64,000 nucleotides of DNA from JBOCEF01 sp050586345 (lineage in GTDB: Bacteria > Pseudomonadota > Alphaproteobacteria > Rhodobacterales > Rhodobacteraceae): the NCBI RefSeq assembly GCF_050586345.1, contig NZ_JBOCEF010000011.1, positions 38,451 to 102,450 of the forward strand, in the 5' to 3' direction. The notes under the pieces are model-generated. The model was not told the DNA's origin. It saw only the letters and a list, made by a program, of their open reading frames with translations, and searched no databases. The translations under genes and the position numbers were made by a program. Positions 40,267-48,157 of the stretch are shown in pieces (position 1 is the first letter of the stretch; every line of letters starts with the position of its first letter).

Positions 40267-41955
40267 ATGGGACAGCGCGGACCCGGAGCGGACAGGCTGA
40301 AGCGTGCGCGGCGCTCCTTCGCGGGCGATGGCGCGGACGCCGATCAGCCTATCGACCTTTTCGCCTTCCACCAGCGGGCGCGACGGGAGCCGTGGGATGA
40401 CCCGGAGCTGTCGCGGGCCGGTCGCGTCATCGCCTTCCTGGAGTGCCTGCCCGTCACGACCGGGCTGCTGGCGGGCGAGCCCTTCTCCGTCCGCGCATGG
40501 CAACGCGAAATCATCGAAGACCTCTATGCGACCGACGACCAGGGCGGGCGCCCGGTGCGCCAGTCGGTCATCACCCTGCCGCGCGGCAACGGCAAGACCG
40601 GCCTCGCCGCCGGGCTCTGCCTCGCCCATCTCTGCGGCCCTGAAGCCGAGGCGCGCGGACAGTGCTTCTCCGCCGCCTCGGACAAGGACCAAGCGGGCAT
40701 CATCTTCCGCGAAATGGAGGCGATGATCCTTCAGACGCCGTTCCTCGCGCAGCGGCTCAACATCAAGCGGCATGAGAAGCGGATCGAGGACATGCCGACC
40801 GGCTCGACCTACACCGCGCTCTCGGCCGACGCCCGCAAGGCCCACGGGCTGAACGTCTCGTTCTTCATCTATGACGAGATCGCGCAGGCCCCGAACAGGA
40901 ACCTCTACGACTACCTCGTGACCGGCATGGGCAAGCGGAAGGAGCCGCTGGGGATCGTCATCTCAACCCAGAGCTCCAACCCGCTGCATGTCATGTCCGA
41001 GCTGGTGGACTATGGCGAGCAGGTGCGCGACGGGGTGATCGAGGATCCGACCTTCCTGCCGGTGATCTATGCTGCGCCTGCGGATGCGGACGTGTGGGAC
41101 GAAGCGACGTGGTACGCCTGCAACCCGGCCCTCGGGGACTTCCGCAGCCTCGAGGAAATGCAGCAGACCGCAGCGCGTGCCAGGCGCATCCCGACGCTCG
41201 AAGCGGCCTTCCGCAACCTCTACCTCAATCAGCGGATCGACCCGGACGAACGCTTCATCACCGTGGCCGAGTGGGACCGCGGGGCCGAGGCGCCTGACCT
41301 CGCCAGGCTGGCGGGGCGCAAATGCTTCGGAGGGCTCGACCTCGGATCGACCCGCGACCTCACGGCGTTGGTTCTCGTCTTCCCGCCGGAACGCGAGGGC
41401 GAGCCGACCGACGTGCTGGCGTGGTTCTGGTGCCCGGCCGAGGCGCTGGCCGAGCGCGAGGAGCGGGACCGGGTTCCGTACCTGACCTGGGCGTCCCAAG
41501 GGTTGATCGAGCCGACGCCGGGCGCGGCGACGGACTACACCTATGTGGTTCACCGGTTGGGCGAGCTGGCGGCGACCTATGATATCGAGGCCGTCGCCTA
41601 TGACCGTTGGAGGATCGAGGAGCTGAAGCGGATCCTTGCCGACGAAGGGGTGGAGGTTCCGCTTGTCCAGTTCGGGCAGGGCTTCAAAGACATGGCGCCC
41701 GCGATCGACAGCCTTGAGCGAGCGATCGCGGACGGAAAGCTGCGCCATGGGGCGCACCCGATCCTGAAATGGAACGCGACCAACGCCGTTGTCGTGTCGG
41801 ACCCGGCGGGCAACCGGAAGCTAGACAAGGTGAAGTCCAGGGAGCGCATCGACGGGGTGATCGCGCTGGTGATGGCGCTGGGGGCGATGGCGAAGGATGC
41901 GCCCGACGCATCGCCGTGGTGCCTGTCGAACGGTCCTCTCTTTCTGGAGCTGTGA
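40267..41955 (+). CDS. Phage terminase large subunit
   Basis: A 562-residue DNA-packaging motor of the YmfN/Terminase_1 group. ATPase domain: Walker A variant LPRGNGKT (about 109-116), Walker B FFIYDE followed by IAQAPNRNLYDYL, and motif III VISTQSS. Nuclease domain: GGLDLGSTRDLTALVLVF (first Asp), VAYDRWR (second), and KLDKVKSRERIDGVIALVMAL (third). Full length for the family. It would translocate DNA into the capsid made by the downstream genes. Confidence 0.95.
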   Translation: MGQRGPGADRLKRARRSFAGDGADADQPIDLFAFHQRARREPWDDPELSRAGRVIAFLECLPVTTGLLAGEPFSVRAWQREIIEDLYATDDQGGRPVRQSVITLPRGNGKTGLAAGLCLAHLCGPEAEARGQCFSAASDKDQAGIIFREMEAMILQTPFLAQRLNIKRHEKRIEDMPTGSTYTALSADARKAHGLNVSFFIYDEIAQAPNRNLYDYLVTGMGKRKEPLGIVISTQSSNPLHVMSELVDYGEQVRDGVIEDPTFLPVIYAAPADADVWDEATWYACNPALGDFRSLEEMQQTAARARRIPTLEAAFRNLYLNQRIDPDERFITVAEWDRGAEAPDLARLAGRKCFGGLDLGSTRDLTALVLVFPPEREGEPTDVLAWFWCPAEALAEREERDRVPYLTWASQGLIEPTPGAATDYTYVVHRLGELAATYDIEAVAYDRWRIEELKRILADEGVEVPLVQFGQGFKDMAPAIDSLERAIADGKLRHGAHPILKWNATNAVVVSDPAGNRKLDKVKSRERIDGVIALVMALGAMAKDAPDASPWCLSNGPLFLEL

Positions 41956-41958
41956 TTT

Positions 41959-42417
41959 TCAGCGAAGCATCCAGCCATCACGGTCGCGGCGATTTCCTTT
42001 GACCCGTACCGGCTTGGCATCTGGAATGCCCTCCGGGAATACTACGGAATTGCATTCTCGATTTGGGCAGATCAGCTTGTTTTGTTCCGACTGCCTGTTT
42101 TGTAGCTTGATTTCTAGCCCCTTTGCCAAGCAGACGGGGCAGAATGGATTTCCGATTGGGTCGTCGCTGTCGTCAATCTCAACCTGAAGATTGCCAACGC
42201 TTTTGCGGCGGGCCTTTTTGGCGAGCTCATGCTCGAGATCGCTGATCTTCGAGTTCATTGCAGTAATGGCTTGGCTAAGTTCCAGCAGCTTCTGTGTCAT
42301 TTCTACGATTTGAAGCTTCAGCTTTGTATCGTCGAGCGCTTTGTCCGTTTCGTATAGCCCCTTGGCGATGCCCAGGGCCTGAGATGCGACCGTTGCAGCG
42401 CCCATGAAGTCAACCAT
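41959..42417 (-). CDS. Coiled-coil/zinc-ribbon protein, element cargo
   Basis: A 152-residue protein on the opposite strand. Residues 1-25 (MGAATVASQALGIAKGLYET) are weakly hydrophobic, 30-75 form a probable coiled coil (LKLQIVEMTQKLLELSQAIT), and 95-130 form a zinc ribbon with CPVC and CPNREC. Codon use is distinctly less GC-rich than in the structural genes. The start overlaps the upstream XRE gene by 8 bases. Similar small coiled-coil/zinc-ribbon proteins are widespread orphans; a lysogenic conversion or immunity role is an inference. Confidence 0.7.
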   Translation of the reverse strand: MVDFMGAATVASQALGIAKGLYETDKALDDTKLKLQIVEMTQKLLELSQAITAMNSKISDLEHELAKKARRKSVGNLQVEIDDSDDPIGNPFCPVCLAKGLEIKLQNRQSEQNKLICPNRECNSVVFPEGIPDAKPVRVKGNRRDRDGWMLR

Positions 42418-42664
42418 CGCTCTGTTCCTTTTTCAGGCGGACCCCTGCGCCGCCGCCGTTCTCGGGTATGAATTCGACGCCCGCTCTTTCGAGCGCCGAA
42501 CGTAGAGCATTGCAGTTCGCGGGCGTAATGCCTAGCGGCCCTTCTGTGGCCTCGGCACGCCGAACAGTCGCCACGCCAATAGAGGCGGCATCCGCGAGGT
42601 TCTGTGCTGTCCAGCGGACCAGGGCGCGTGCAGCCCTCAATTGAGCCGCGGTGATAGCATTCAT
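42410..42664 (-). CDS. XRE-type HTH transcriptional regulator, candidate element repressor
   Basis: An 84-residue DNA-binding protein: AAQLRAARALVRWTAQNLAD then ASIGVATVRRAEATEGPLG form the helix-turn-helix, and the end ALERAGVEFIPENGGGAGVR matches the small XRE regulators common in alphaproteobacteria. It is the only regulator in the element, transcribed against the late genes, so it could be the lysogeny repressor. Its promoter region (42,665-42,741) is shared with the exported-protein gene. It is followed by the zinc-ribbon gene in one unit. Confidence 0.85.
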   Translation of the reverse strand: MNAITAAQLRAARALVRWTAQNLADAASIGVATVRRAEATEGPLGITPANCNALRSALERAGVEFIPENGGGAGVRLKKEQSDG

Positions 42665-42741
42665 ATCACTTGATCCCTGGTTGACTGTTGGCGTATCGTT
42701 TGATCGCTAGGTTATCACCTGAGTGAAAGAGGTTGAACCCC

Positions 42742-43089
42742 ATGTCCATCACCCGCCGCGCGGCCATCGCCGCCCCGCTCGCCGCCGTTCTTCTGCCGCG
42801 TCAGGTTGGCGCCGCCTCGGCGCCTTCGAAACTGGAATGCCTTGGTGCGGCCCTTGCGGCCCAGGAAGAGGCTTTGGAGGCCGCCTGTCTGCATCGGGCG
42901 CCTGAGGCGGAAACCGACCTGATGCACGAGGCGCTGCGGGTGCTCGAGGGAGAGATCGCGAACACGCCCGCCAGCGCCGCTCGCGACTTTGCCAGCAAGA
43001 TCGTCGCCTTGGTGCGGGTTGATGACTTTGCGCATGACCCGAACCTCATGGCCCTCCGGGCCGATGCGGAGCGGATTTTGGGGAAGTGA
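42742..43089 (+). CDS. Small exported protein of unknown function in the element
   Basis: A 115-residue protein. The N-terminus MSITRRAAIAAPLAAVLLP followed by RQVGAAS looks like a Tat- or Sec-type signal peptide (twin Arg at 5-6). The mature 90 residues are helical and acidic (LGAALAAQEEALEAACLHRA). No homologue recognised. An exported protein without relation to virion assembly is typical of a moron gene. Confidence 0.6.
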   Translation: MSITRRAAIAAPLAAVLLPRQVGAASAPSKLECLGAALAAQEEALEAACLHRAPEAETDLMHEALRVLEGEIANTPASAARDFASKIVALVRVDDFAHDPNLMALRADAERILGK

Positions 43090-43111
43090 CGCAGGCTGGC
43101 TTTGTTCCAGC

Positions 43112-43153
43112 TTGACATTTGGATTTGAAAAAGCAAAAGATAAAATCAAATCC
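43112..43153 (+). promoter_or_regulatory. Promoter-like region with 7-bp inverted repeat
   Basis: TTGACA at 43,112, an AT-rich stretch (aaagataaaat) about 18-23 bases on, and an inverted repeat GGATTTG (43,121-43,127) / CAAATCC (43,147-43,153) spanning the would-be promoter. A regulator bound there would control the 43,170 gene and perhaps the late genes. Confidence 0.35.
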
Positions 43154-43169
43154 ACCGTGGAGGCTCGGC

Positions 43170-43718
43170 ATGCTGACTGTCACCCAAGCTGTTTCGCACA
43201 TTGCCTATGTGACGGGGTGCCCTGAGGCTCGCGTGACGCAATTCGCGCGTGAACTGATCGACCAAGGCGTGTTTCCCAAGAGTTCCGGGCGGCGGATCGC
43301 GCGCATCCATCCCCACGAAGCAATGTGGCTTTTGCCTTGCGTCGCGTTTGCTGATCGTCGCGTTGACGCATACGAAGTGGCGAAGACAGTCATGCGCTTG
43401 CCCTATAGGGGAGGGAGCGATGGTGAATCCTTCATTTTCGAGGATACGCTGAAGGACTTGCTTGAGCCCTTCGAAGGCGACGGCTCTGAGGGTGATCGCC
43501 CTCAGCACAGCCTGCGGATGTACTCCAACGTCAACGGCTCCTTCGCTGCGGAGGTCGTAGTCCACTGTAAAGGTGGACCCGATTTCTTGGAGTTCTGGTC
43601 GCAGCCCTCTTGGGGTGGACTAGCTCGGCGCTCGTACGAGGTAAGCCGGGAAGGCGTGACAATCCTTCGCAACATCCTCAACCGCGACGACGATGTTCGG
43701 TTCTCCCCTCTTGGCTGA
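43170..43718 (+). CDS. Element protein of unknown function
   Basis: A 182-residue protein. The first third has an HTH-like stretch (VTQFARELIDQGVFPKSSGR and RIHPHEAMWLLPCVAFADRR), the middle an acidic linker, the last third a beta-rich segment (EVVVHCKGGPDFLEFWSQPS). ATG 43,170 follows GGAGG by 8 bases. Lower GC than the virion genes after it. A small terminase would fit the size, the HTH and the position, but I see no decisive motif. Confidence 0.6.
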   Translation: MLTVTQAVSHIAYVTGCPEARVTQFARELIDQGVFPKSSGRRIARIHPHEAMWLLPCVAFADRRVDAYEVAKTVMRLPYRGGSDGESFIFEDTLKDLLEPFEGDGSEGDRPQHSLRMYSNVNGSFAAEVVVHCKGGPDFLEFWSQPSWGGLARRSYEVSREGVTILRNILNRDDDVRFSPLG

Positions 43719-43727
43719 ACCGTTCGG

Positions 43728-43784
43728 CCCGCCGTGAGGCGACGCCTTTTCCCCCGATGGACCTGCCCGCCGTGAGGCGACGCC
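43728..43784 (+). repeat. Two 19-bp direct repeats, each a GTGA-loop hairpin
   Basis: cccgccgtgaggcgacgcc at 43,728-43,746 and 43,766-43,784 (period 38), followed by similar pyrimidine-rich and GATGGA sequence. CGCC-GTGA-GGCG in each copy can form a short stem with a GNRA tetraloop. They lie in the leader of the capsid gene. Confidence 0.85.
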
Positions 43785-43809
43785 CCTTCCCTCAGATGGA
43801 GCCTTTCCC

Positions 43810-44982
43810 ATGAAGACCAGCATCCGCGACCTGAAGCGCAAGCGCGCGTCGCTCCTGGACGAAGCCGAAGCGCTGATCGCCTCGGCCGAGGCCGAAACCC
43901 GCGACCTCTCCGAGGCCGAACAGCCGGAGTACGAAAAGCGCATGGCCGAGGTTCAGCGCATCGACCGTCAGATCGAGATCGCCAAGGGCCGCGAGACGGG
44001 CGAGCGCGCCGCCGAGGCGCGCAGCCTGGGCGATGCTGACGCGGCGAAGGCCGAGTTCCGCGCCATCCTGCGCGGCGAGACCCGCGCCATGGAGGCCGGG
44101 ACCGACGCCGATGGGGGCTTCGCGGTTCCCGAACAGATCGACCGCATGATCCAGGCGCAGCTTCTCGACGTGTCGCTTATGCGCCGCGTCGCGACCGTCG
44201 TTTCGACCGCCACGACCGACTGGAAGAAGCTGATCAACACCCGCGGCGCGTCCTCGGGCTGGGCGGGCGAGACCGACGCGCGGGCCGAGACCGCGACGCC
44301 GCAGCTTGCGCAGATCGCGCCGCCGACCGGCGAGCTCTACGCCTATCCGTGGGTCACGAACCACCTGCTTCAGGATGCGTTCTTCGACCCCGAAGCGTTC
44401 CTCTCCGAAAACGTCCTGGACGAGTTCGCGATGCAGGAGGGCGCGGCCTTCCTGACCGGCGACGGGGCCGACAAGCCCAAGGGCCTGATGACCTATCCGA
44501 CCGCGGCGACCGCCGACGCGGGCCGGGCCTTCGGCACGATGGAGCACATGGTGGCGGGCGCCGCCGCCGCGGTCACGCCCGACGAGCTGGTGGACCTGAT
44601 CTACAAGGTGCGCGCGCCCTACCGCCAGGGCGCGGGCGTCGCGTGGATGATGAACAGCGCGACCGTCTCGAAGATCCGCAAGCTGAAGGACGCGGACGGG
44701 CGCTTCATCTGGTCCGACAGCCTGACCGAAGGCCAGCCCGCGCGCCTGCTGGGCTATCCGGTGATCGAGGCCGAGGACATGCCCGACATGGCCGCGGACG
44801 GCCTGCCCATCGCCTTCGGCAACTTCCGCCGCGGCTACACCATCACCGACCGCATGGGCATGACCGTGATACGGGACAACGTGACCAAGCCGGGCTGGAC
44901 GAAGCTCTACTTCGCCAAGCGCGTCGGCGGCGCGCTGACCGACTCGAACGCGGTCAAGTTCCTGAAGATGGCGGCGGCCTGA
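43810..44982 (+). CDS. HK97-fold major capsid protein
   Basis: A 390-residue capsid protein. Residues 1-75 form the delta-domain coiled coil (LKRKRASLLDEAEALIASAE) that acts as scaffold and is cut off by the prohead protease; cleavage should fall near 90-105. The HK97 core follows: GGFAVPEQIDRMIQAQLLD, WVTNHLLQDAFFDPEAFL, AFLTGDGADKPKGLM, LLGYPVIEAEDMP and FGNFRRGYTITDRMGM. Complete and typical in length. Confidence 0.95.
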   Translation: MKTSIRDLKRKRASLLDEAEALIASAEAETRDLSEAEQPEYEKRMAEVQRIDRQIEIAKGRETGERAAEARSLGDADAAKAEFRAILRGETRAMEAGTDADGGFAVPEQIDRMIQAQLLDVSLMRRVATVVSTATTDWKKLINTRGASSGWAGETDARAETATPQLAQIAPPTGELYAYPWVTNHLLQDAFFDPEAFLSENVLDEFAMQEGAAFLTGDGADKPKGLMTYPTAATADAGRAFGTMEHMVAGAAAAVTPDELVDLIYKVRAPYRQGAGVAWMMNSATVSKIRKLKDADGRFIWSDSLTEGQPARLLGYPVIEAEDMPDMAADGLPIAFGNFRRGYTITDRMGMTVIRDNVTKPGWTKLYFAKRVGGALTDSNAVKFLKMAAA

Positions 44983-44987
44983 TCGCC

Positions 44988-45554
44988 ATGGAGGATGCGC
45001 CCGTGATCGAGATCGAACGCCGCGCCGCCGCCGAGCTGCGTGCCGCAGGTAATCGTCTGACCGGCTATGCTGCGGTCTTCAATGCCCGCTCGCATGACCT
45101 CGGCGGCTTCGTGGAAACGATCCGTCCGGGCGCGTTCACCCGCACGCTGGCGGCGGGGGCGGACGTGGTGGCCCTCTACCACCACGACGCACGGCACGTC
45201 CTCGGGCGCACCCTGTCCGGCACGCTGCGGCTGGCGGAAGATGCCCGCGGGCTGCGCTTCGACCTCGACGTTGCCGATACCAGCGCCGGGCGCGACGTGC
45301 TCGAAAGCGTCGGGCGCGGGGACGTGACGGGCGCATCCTTCGCCTTCCGCAGCCGGAAGGATGAATGGAGCCGCGATGCGCGCCCCGCGGTGCGGACGCT
45401 GATCGACGTGGATCTTCTCGATGTGACGATCACCCCGACCCCGGCTTATCCCGACGCCTCCGTCGCTCGCCGCGCCCTCGATGCGCAGCGCGCCGCGCCT
45501 CTGGCGCTGCGCCGCCGCCGCCTCGATCTGGCCCGCCGGAGGATCGGCGCATGA
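44988..45554 (+). CDS. HK97-family prohead protease
   Basis: A 188-residue U35 serine protease. GYAAVFNARSHDLGGFVETI and PGAFTRTL open the domain; catalytic His lies in VALYHHDARHVLGRT and Ser in GDVTGASFAFRSRKD. The C-terminus is Arg-rich. It matures the capsid encoded just upstream. The ATG lies 6 bases past the capsid stop; a GTG at 45,003 is an alternative. Overlaps the portal start (ATGA). Confidence 0.93.
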   Translation: MEDAPVIEIERRAAAELRAAGNRLTGYAAVFNARSHDLGGFVETIRPGAFTRTLAAGADVVALYHHDARHVLGRTLSGTLRLAEDARGLRFDLDVADTSAGRDVLESVGRGDVTGASFAFRSRKDEWSRDARPAVRTLIDVDLLDVTITPTPAYPDASVARRALDAQRAAPLALRRRRLDLARRRIGA

Positions 45555-46741
45555 GCTGGCTTTCCCGCATCGTCTCCCGCGGCGTCGAGGCGCGCGCGGC
45601 ATCGCTGCACTCACCCGAGATCGTCAACCTGATCCAGGGGGGTGAGCTGAGCGCCGAACGCGCCTCTCGCCATGCCGTCGCCCTGCGCTGCATCCAGGCG
45701 AAGGCCGAGGCGCTGGCGTCGGTCCCGCTCAACCTCTACCGCACCACCGACAAGGGCGGGCGGGAGCGTGTCACGACCGGCCCGCTGGCCGAGTTGCTGA
45801 ACGACCAGTTCTCCGAGCGCCAGACCGCTTTCGAGGCGCGCGAGGCCCTTTCCGCTTGGTGCGACGTGCATGGCAACAGCTTCGCGCGCGTCGAGATCGG
45901 GGGCAGGGGAGAAGTCGTCGCGGTGCATCCCATGGCGCCGGGCTCTGTCTCTGCCGAACGGCTGACCGGCGGGCGGCTGCGCTTCCGCCACACCGACCCG
46001 GACGGGCGGCTCATGGTTCTGACCGAGGACGAGGTTCTGCACCTGCGCCACCGCAGTCGCGACGGCGTGTTGGGCGTTTCGCCGATCCAATGGGCGGCTG
46101 AGACCGCGGCGCTGGCCGTCGAGCAGACGACGCAGGCGAAGGCCCTGGTGCAGAACGGCATGCAGCCCTCCGGCATCATCAGCCTCGCGGGGGCGGCCAA
46201 TTCGGCGCAGATGCAGGCCATGGTCGAGCGCATTCGCGACGGCTTCACGGGGGCGAAGAAGGTTGGCCGCGTTCTGGTTCTCGATGGGGGCGCCGAGTTC
46301 AAGCGCATGGCCCTGACCTCGGCCGATGCGGAATTCCTCGAAAGCCGCAAGCTCTCCAACCTCGACGTGGCGCGGATCTTCGGCGTGCCGCCGACCGTGG
46401 CGGGCATCACCGACAACGCGACCTATTCGAACGTGACGCAGGAGAACCGGGCTTTCGTCGCCCGTTGCCTCGCGCCCTGGGCGCGGCGGATCGAGCAGGC
46501 GATGAACCGGGCGCTTCTGACGCCCGAGGAGCGCCGGTCCATGTTCATCGAACACGACCTGTCCGGGCTGCTGCGAGGCGACCTCGAGGCGCGCTTCGAA
46601 GCTTACCGCGTCGGGCGCGAGGGCGGTTGGCTCTCCGCAAATGATATCCGGGCGATGGAGAACCTTTCCCCGATTGAGGGCGGCGACGCCTATCTGCGTC
46701 CGCTCAACATGGCCGATGCGAGCAAGGAGGACCAAAAGTGA
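45551..46741 (+). CDS. Phage portal protein (HK97 family)
   Basis: A 396-residue portal subunit forming the DNA entry vertex. Family features: RHAVALRCIQAKAEALASVP, VHGNSFARVE, VLHLRHRSRDGVLGVSPIQWA, and the clip/stem region with LDVARIFGVPPTVAG, YSNVTQENRAFVARCLAPWA and IEQAMNRALL. Start ATG 45,551 overlaps the protease stop. Its stop overlaps the next gene (GTGA). Confidence 0.94.
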   Translation: MSWLSRIVSRGVEARAASLHSPEIVNLIQGGELSAERASRHAVALRCIQAKAEALASVPLNLYRTTDKGGRERVTTGPLAELLNDQFSERQTAFEAREALSAWCDVHGNSFARVEIGGRGEVVAVHPMAPGSVSAERLTGGRLRFRHTDPDGRLMVLTEDEVLHLRHRSRDGVLGVSPIQWAAETAALAVEQTTQAKALVQNGMQPSGIISLAGAANSAQMQAMVERIRDGFTGAKKVGRVLVLDGGAEFKRMALTSADAEFLESRKLSNLDVARIFGVPPTVAGITDNATYSNVTQENRAFVARCLAPWARRIEQAMNRALLTPEERRSMFIEHDLSGLLRGDLEARFEAYRVGREGGWLSANDIRAMENLSPIEGGDAYLRPLNMADASKEDQK

Positions 46742-46992
46742 AACAGTCCAACGGGCCTTCCGCGGCGCGCGCGCCGGTCGTGATGGTTCCCCGGCTGCTG
46801 CGCCCGGCGATGGCCGCGCAGTACCTTGGGGTGAGCGTCTCGCGCCTCGCCGAGCTGGATATTCGGCGCATTCGCAACTCCCCCCTTGGGCGGGGCGTGG
46901 TCGCCTATGACCGCCTCGACCTCGACGCTTTCGCCGACAGCCTCAGCGACGCGGCAGGCGGCGCCGGTCAGGCTGACACGGGGGGCTGGTGA
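46738..46992 (+). CDS. Small HTH protein, excisionase/AlpA-like
   Basis: An 84-residue protein starting at GTG 46,738. MVPRLLRPAMAAQYLGVSVS followed by RLAELDIRRIRNSPLGRGVV forms a MerR/AlpA-like winged helix of the type used by recombination directionality factors. DRLDLDAFADSLSD closes the domain. It overlaps both the portal gene and the integrase, so the three are translated together. Confidence 0.75.
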   Translation: MKQSNGPSAARAPVVMVPRLLRPAMAAQYLGVSVSRLAELDIRRIRNSPLGRGVVAYDRLDLDAFADSLSDAAGGAGQADTGGW

Positions 46993-48064
46993 TGCAGAAG
47001 CCGCCCTACGTTGACGACTGGGGCGAGGGCGCGGCCTACCGCCGCCGCTATCGCCGCAAGCTGCCCGATGGGAGCTGGTTCCGGTGCAAGCTGCCGCACC
47101 GGGTCCCGTTCAACTCGCCCGTCTTCATGGCCGGGTATGCGGCGGCGGAGCGCGAGTTCGCGGCGCTTTCCCCTACGGCGCCCAAGCGGGTGCAGAAGGG
47201 TTCGGTCGATGCGCAGATCAGCCGCTATCTGCGCTCGCCCGATTTCGCGCGCCTCGCCCGGAACACGCAGAACGCGCGCCGGAACAACCTTCAGCGCTTC
47301 GCCGACCAGATCACCGGAAGCGGCATCCGCGCCGGTGAGGCCGTGATCGAGCGCATGGAAGAACAGCACGTCCGCGCCCTGATCGCGGACATGACGCCCG
47401 AGACGCGCCGCGTGATGGTGCAGGCGCTCCGGGCCGTGATCGAACACGCGATGGAGTGCGGCGACATGAGCCGCAACGTCGCCGCCGGGATCAAGGTGAA
47501 GACCAAGCCCAAGGGCGGGAAGCGCAGCGAAGGCCGCCACACCTGGACCCCGGACGAAATCGCGCAGTTCCGCGCCCGGCACGCGCCTGGATCGCGGGCG
47601 CGCCTCGCCATGGACCTCCTGCTGCTGACCGGCCAGCGCCGCGGCGACGCCGTGCGGCTAAGTTGGGACTGCGTTCAGAAGGCCCCCGAGGGCGGCCGCA
47701 TCGTGACCGTCGATCAGGAGAAGACCGGCGCCCGCGCGCACATCCCGCTTCAAGGGCGCTCTTGGAGCTGGTGCAGGGCTTGCCGCTGGGCGGCCCGTGG
47801 CTGCGCAACGCCAATGGCTCGCCCTGGGCGAGCGGAAATGCCTTCGGCAATCAGTTCGCGGATTGGTGCGACGAAGCGGGCCTTCCGAAAGCCTGCCGCG
47901 CCCACGGGCTCCGCAAGGCCTTCTGCTGCTTCTGGGCGGAGCGCGGGTTCAGCCCTCACCAGGTCGCGGCCATGAGCGGCCACCTGAGCCTGTCCGAAGT
48001 CGAGCGCTACACCGCCGCCGTGGACCGGCGCCGGATCGTCGAAGCGATGCTGAAGGAGGCCTGA
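46989..48064 (+). pseudogene. Tyrosine integrase disrupted by a single-base frameshift
   Basis: The first frame (to about 47,750) gives an SAM-like core-binding domain (VIERMEEQHVRALIADMTPE) and the first catalytic Arg in LLLTGQRRGDAVRLSW plus the beta-strand Lys in VDQEKTGARAHIPL. The rest continues one frame back from about 47,753: RALLELVQGLPLGG, then HGLRKAFCCFWAERGF (HxxR), MSGHLSLSEVERYTAA (His and Tyr nucleophile). Joined, the enzyme is about 357 residues with all five or six active residues. The break is at cttcaagggcgctcttgg, where one base appears missing. Without correction the protein would lack HxxR, His and Tyr. Confidence 0.85.
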
Positions 48065-48084
48065 CGCACGCCGCAAATGCGAAA

Positions 48085-48117
48085 AGTGCCTCGGACCCCA
48101 AGAAACAGTGCCTCGGA
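48085..48117 (+). repeat. 11-bp direct repeats beside attR, candidate integrase arm sites
   Basis: agtgcctcgga at 48,085-48,095 and 48,107-48,117, spaced 22 bases (two helical turns) apart, ending 40 bases before the attR core. Confidence 0.6.
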
Positions 48118-48157
48118 GGTGGCATAAGGGCATGAATTGTAAGGTAAACAGCGCGAG

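Noticed and set aside
41406..41442. Possible second promoter inside the terminase gene
   Set aside because: Short GC-rich matches to -35 hexamers occur by chance; no AT-rich -10 region.
47740..47765. Programmed -1 ribosomal frameshift in the integrase
   Set aside because: No X-XXY-YYZ slippery site or clear downstream pseudoknot; integrases of this type are not known to need frameshifting.
47456..48064. Integrase C-terminal part as a separate gene
   Set aside because: Its first ~100 codons are out-of-frame translation of the integrase N-terminal half; homology starts exactly where the first frame loses it, so one frameshifted gene is the better reading.
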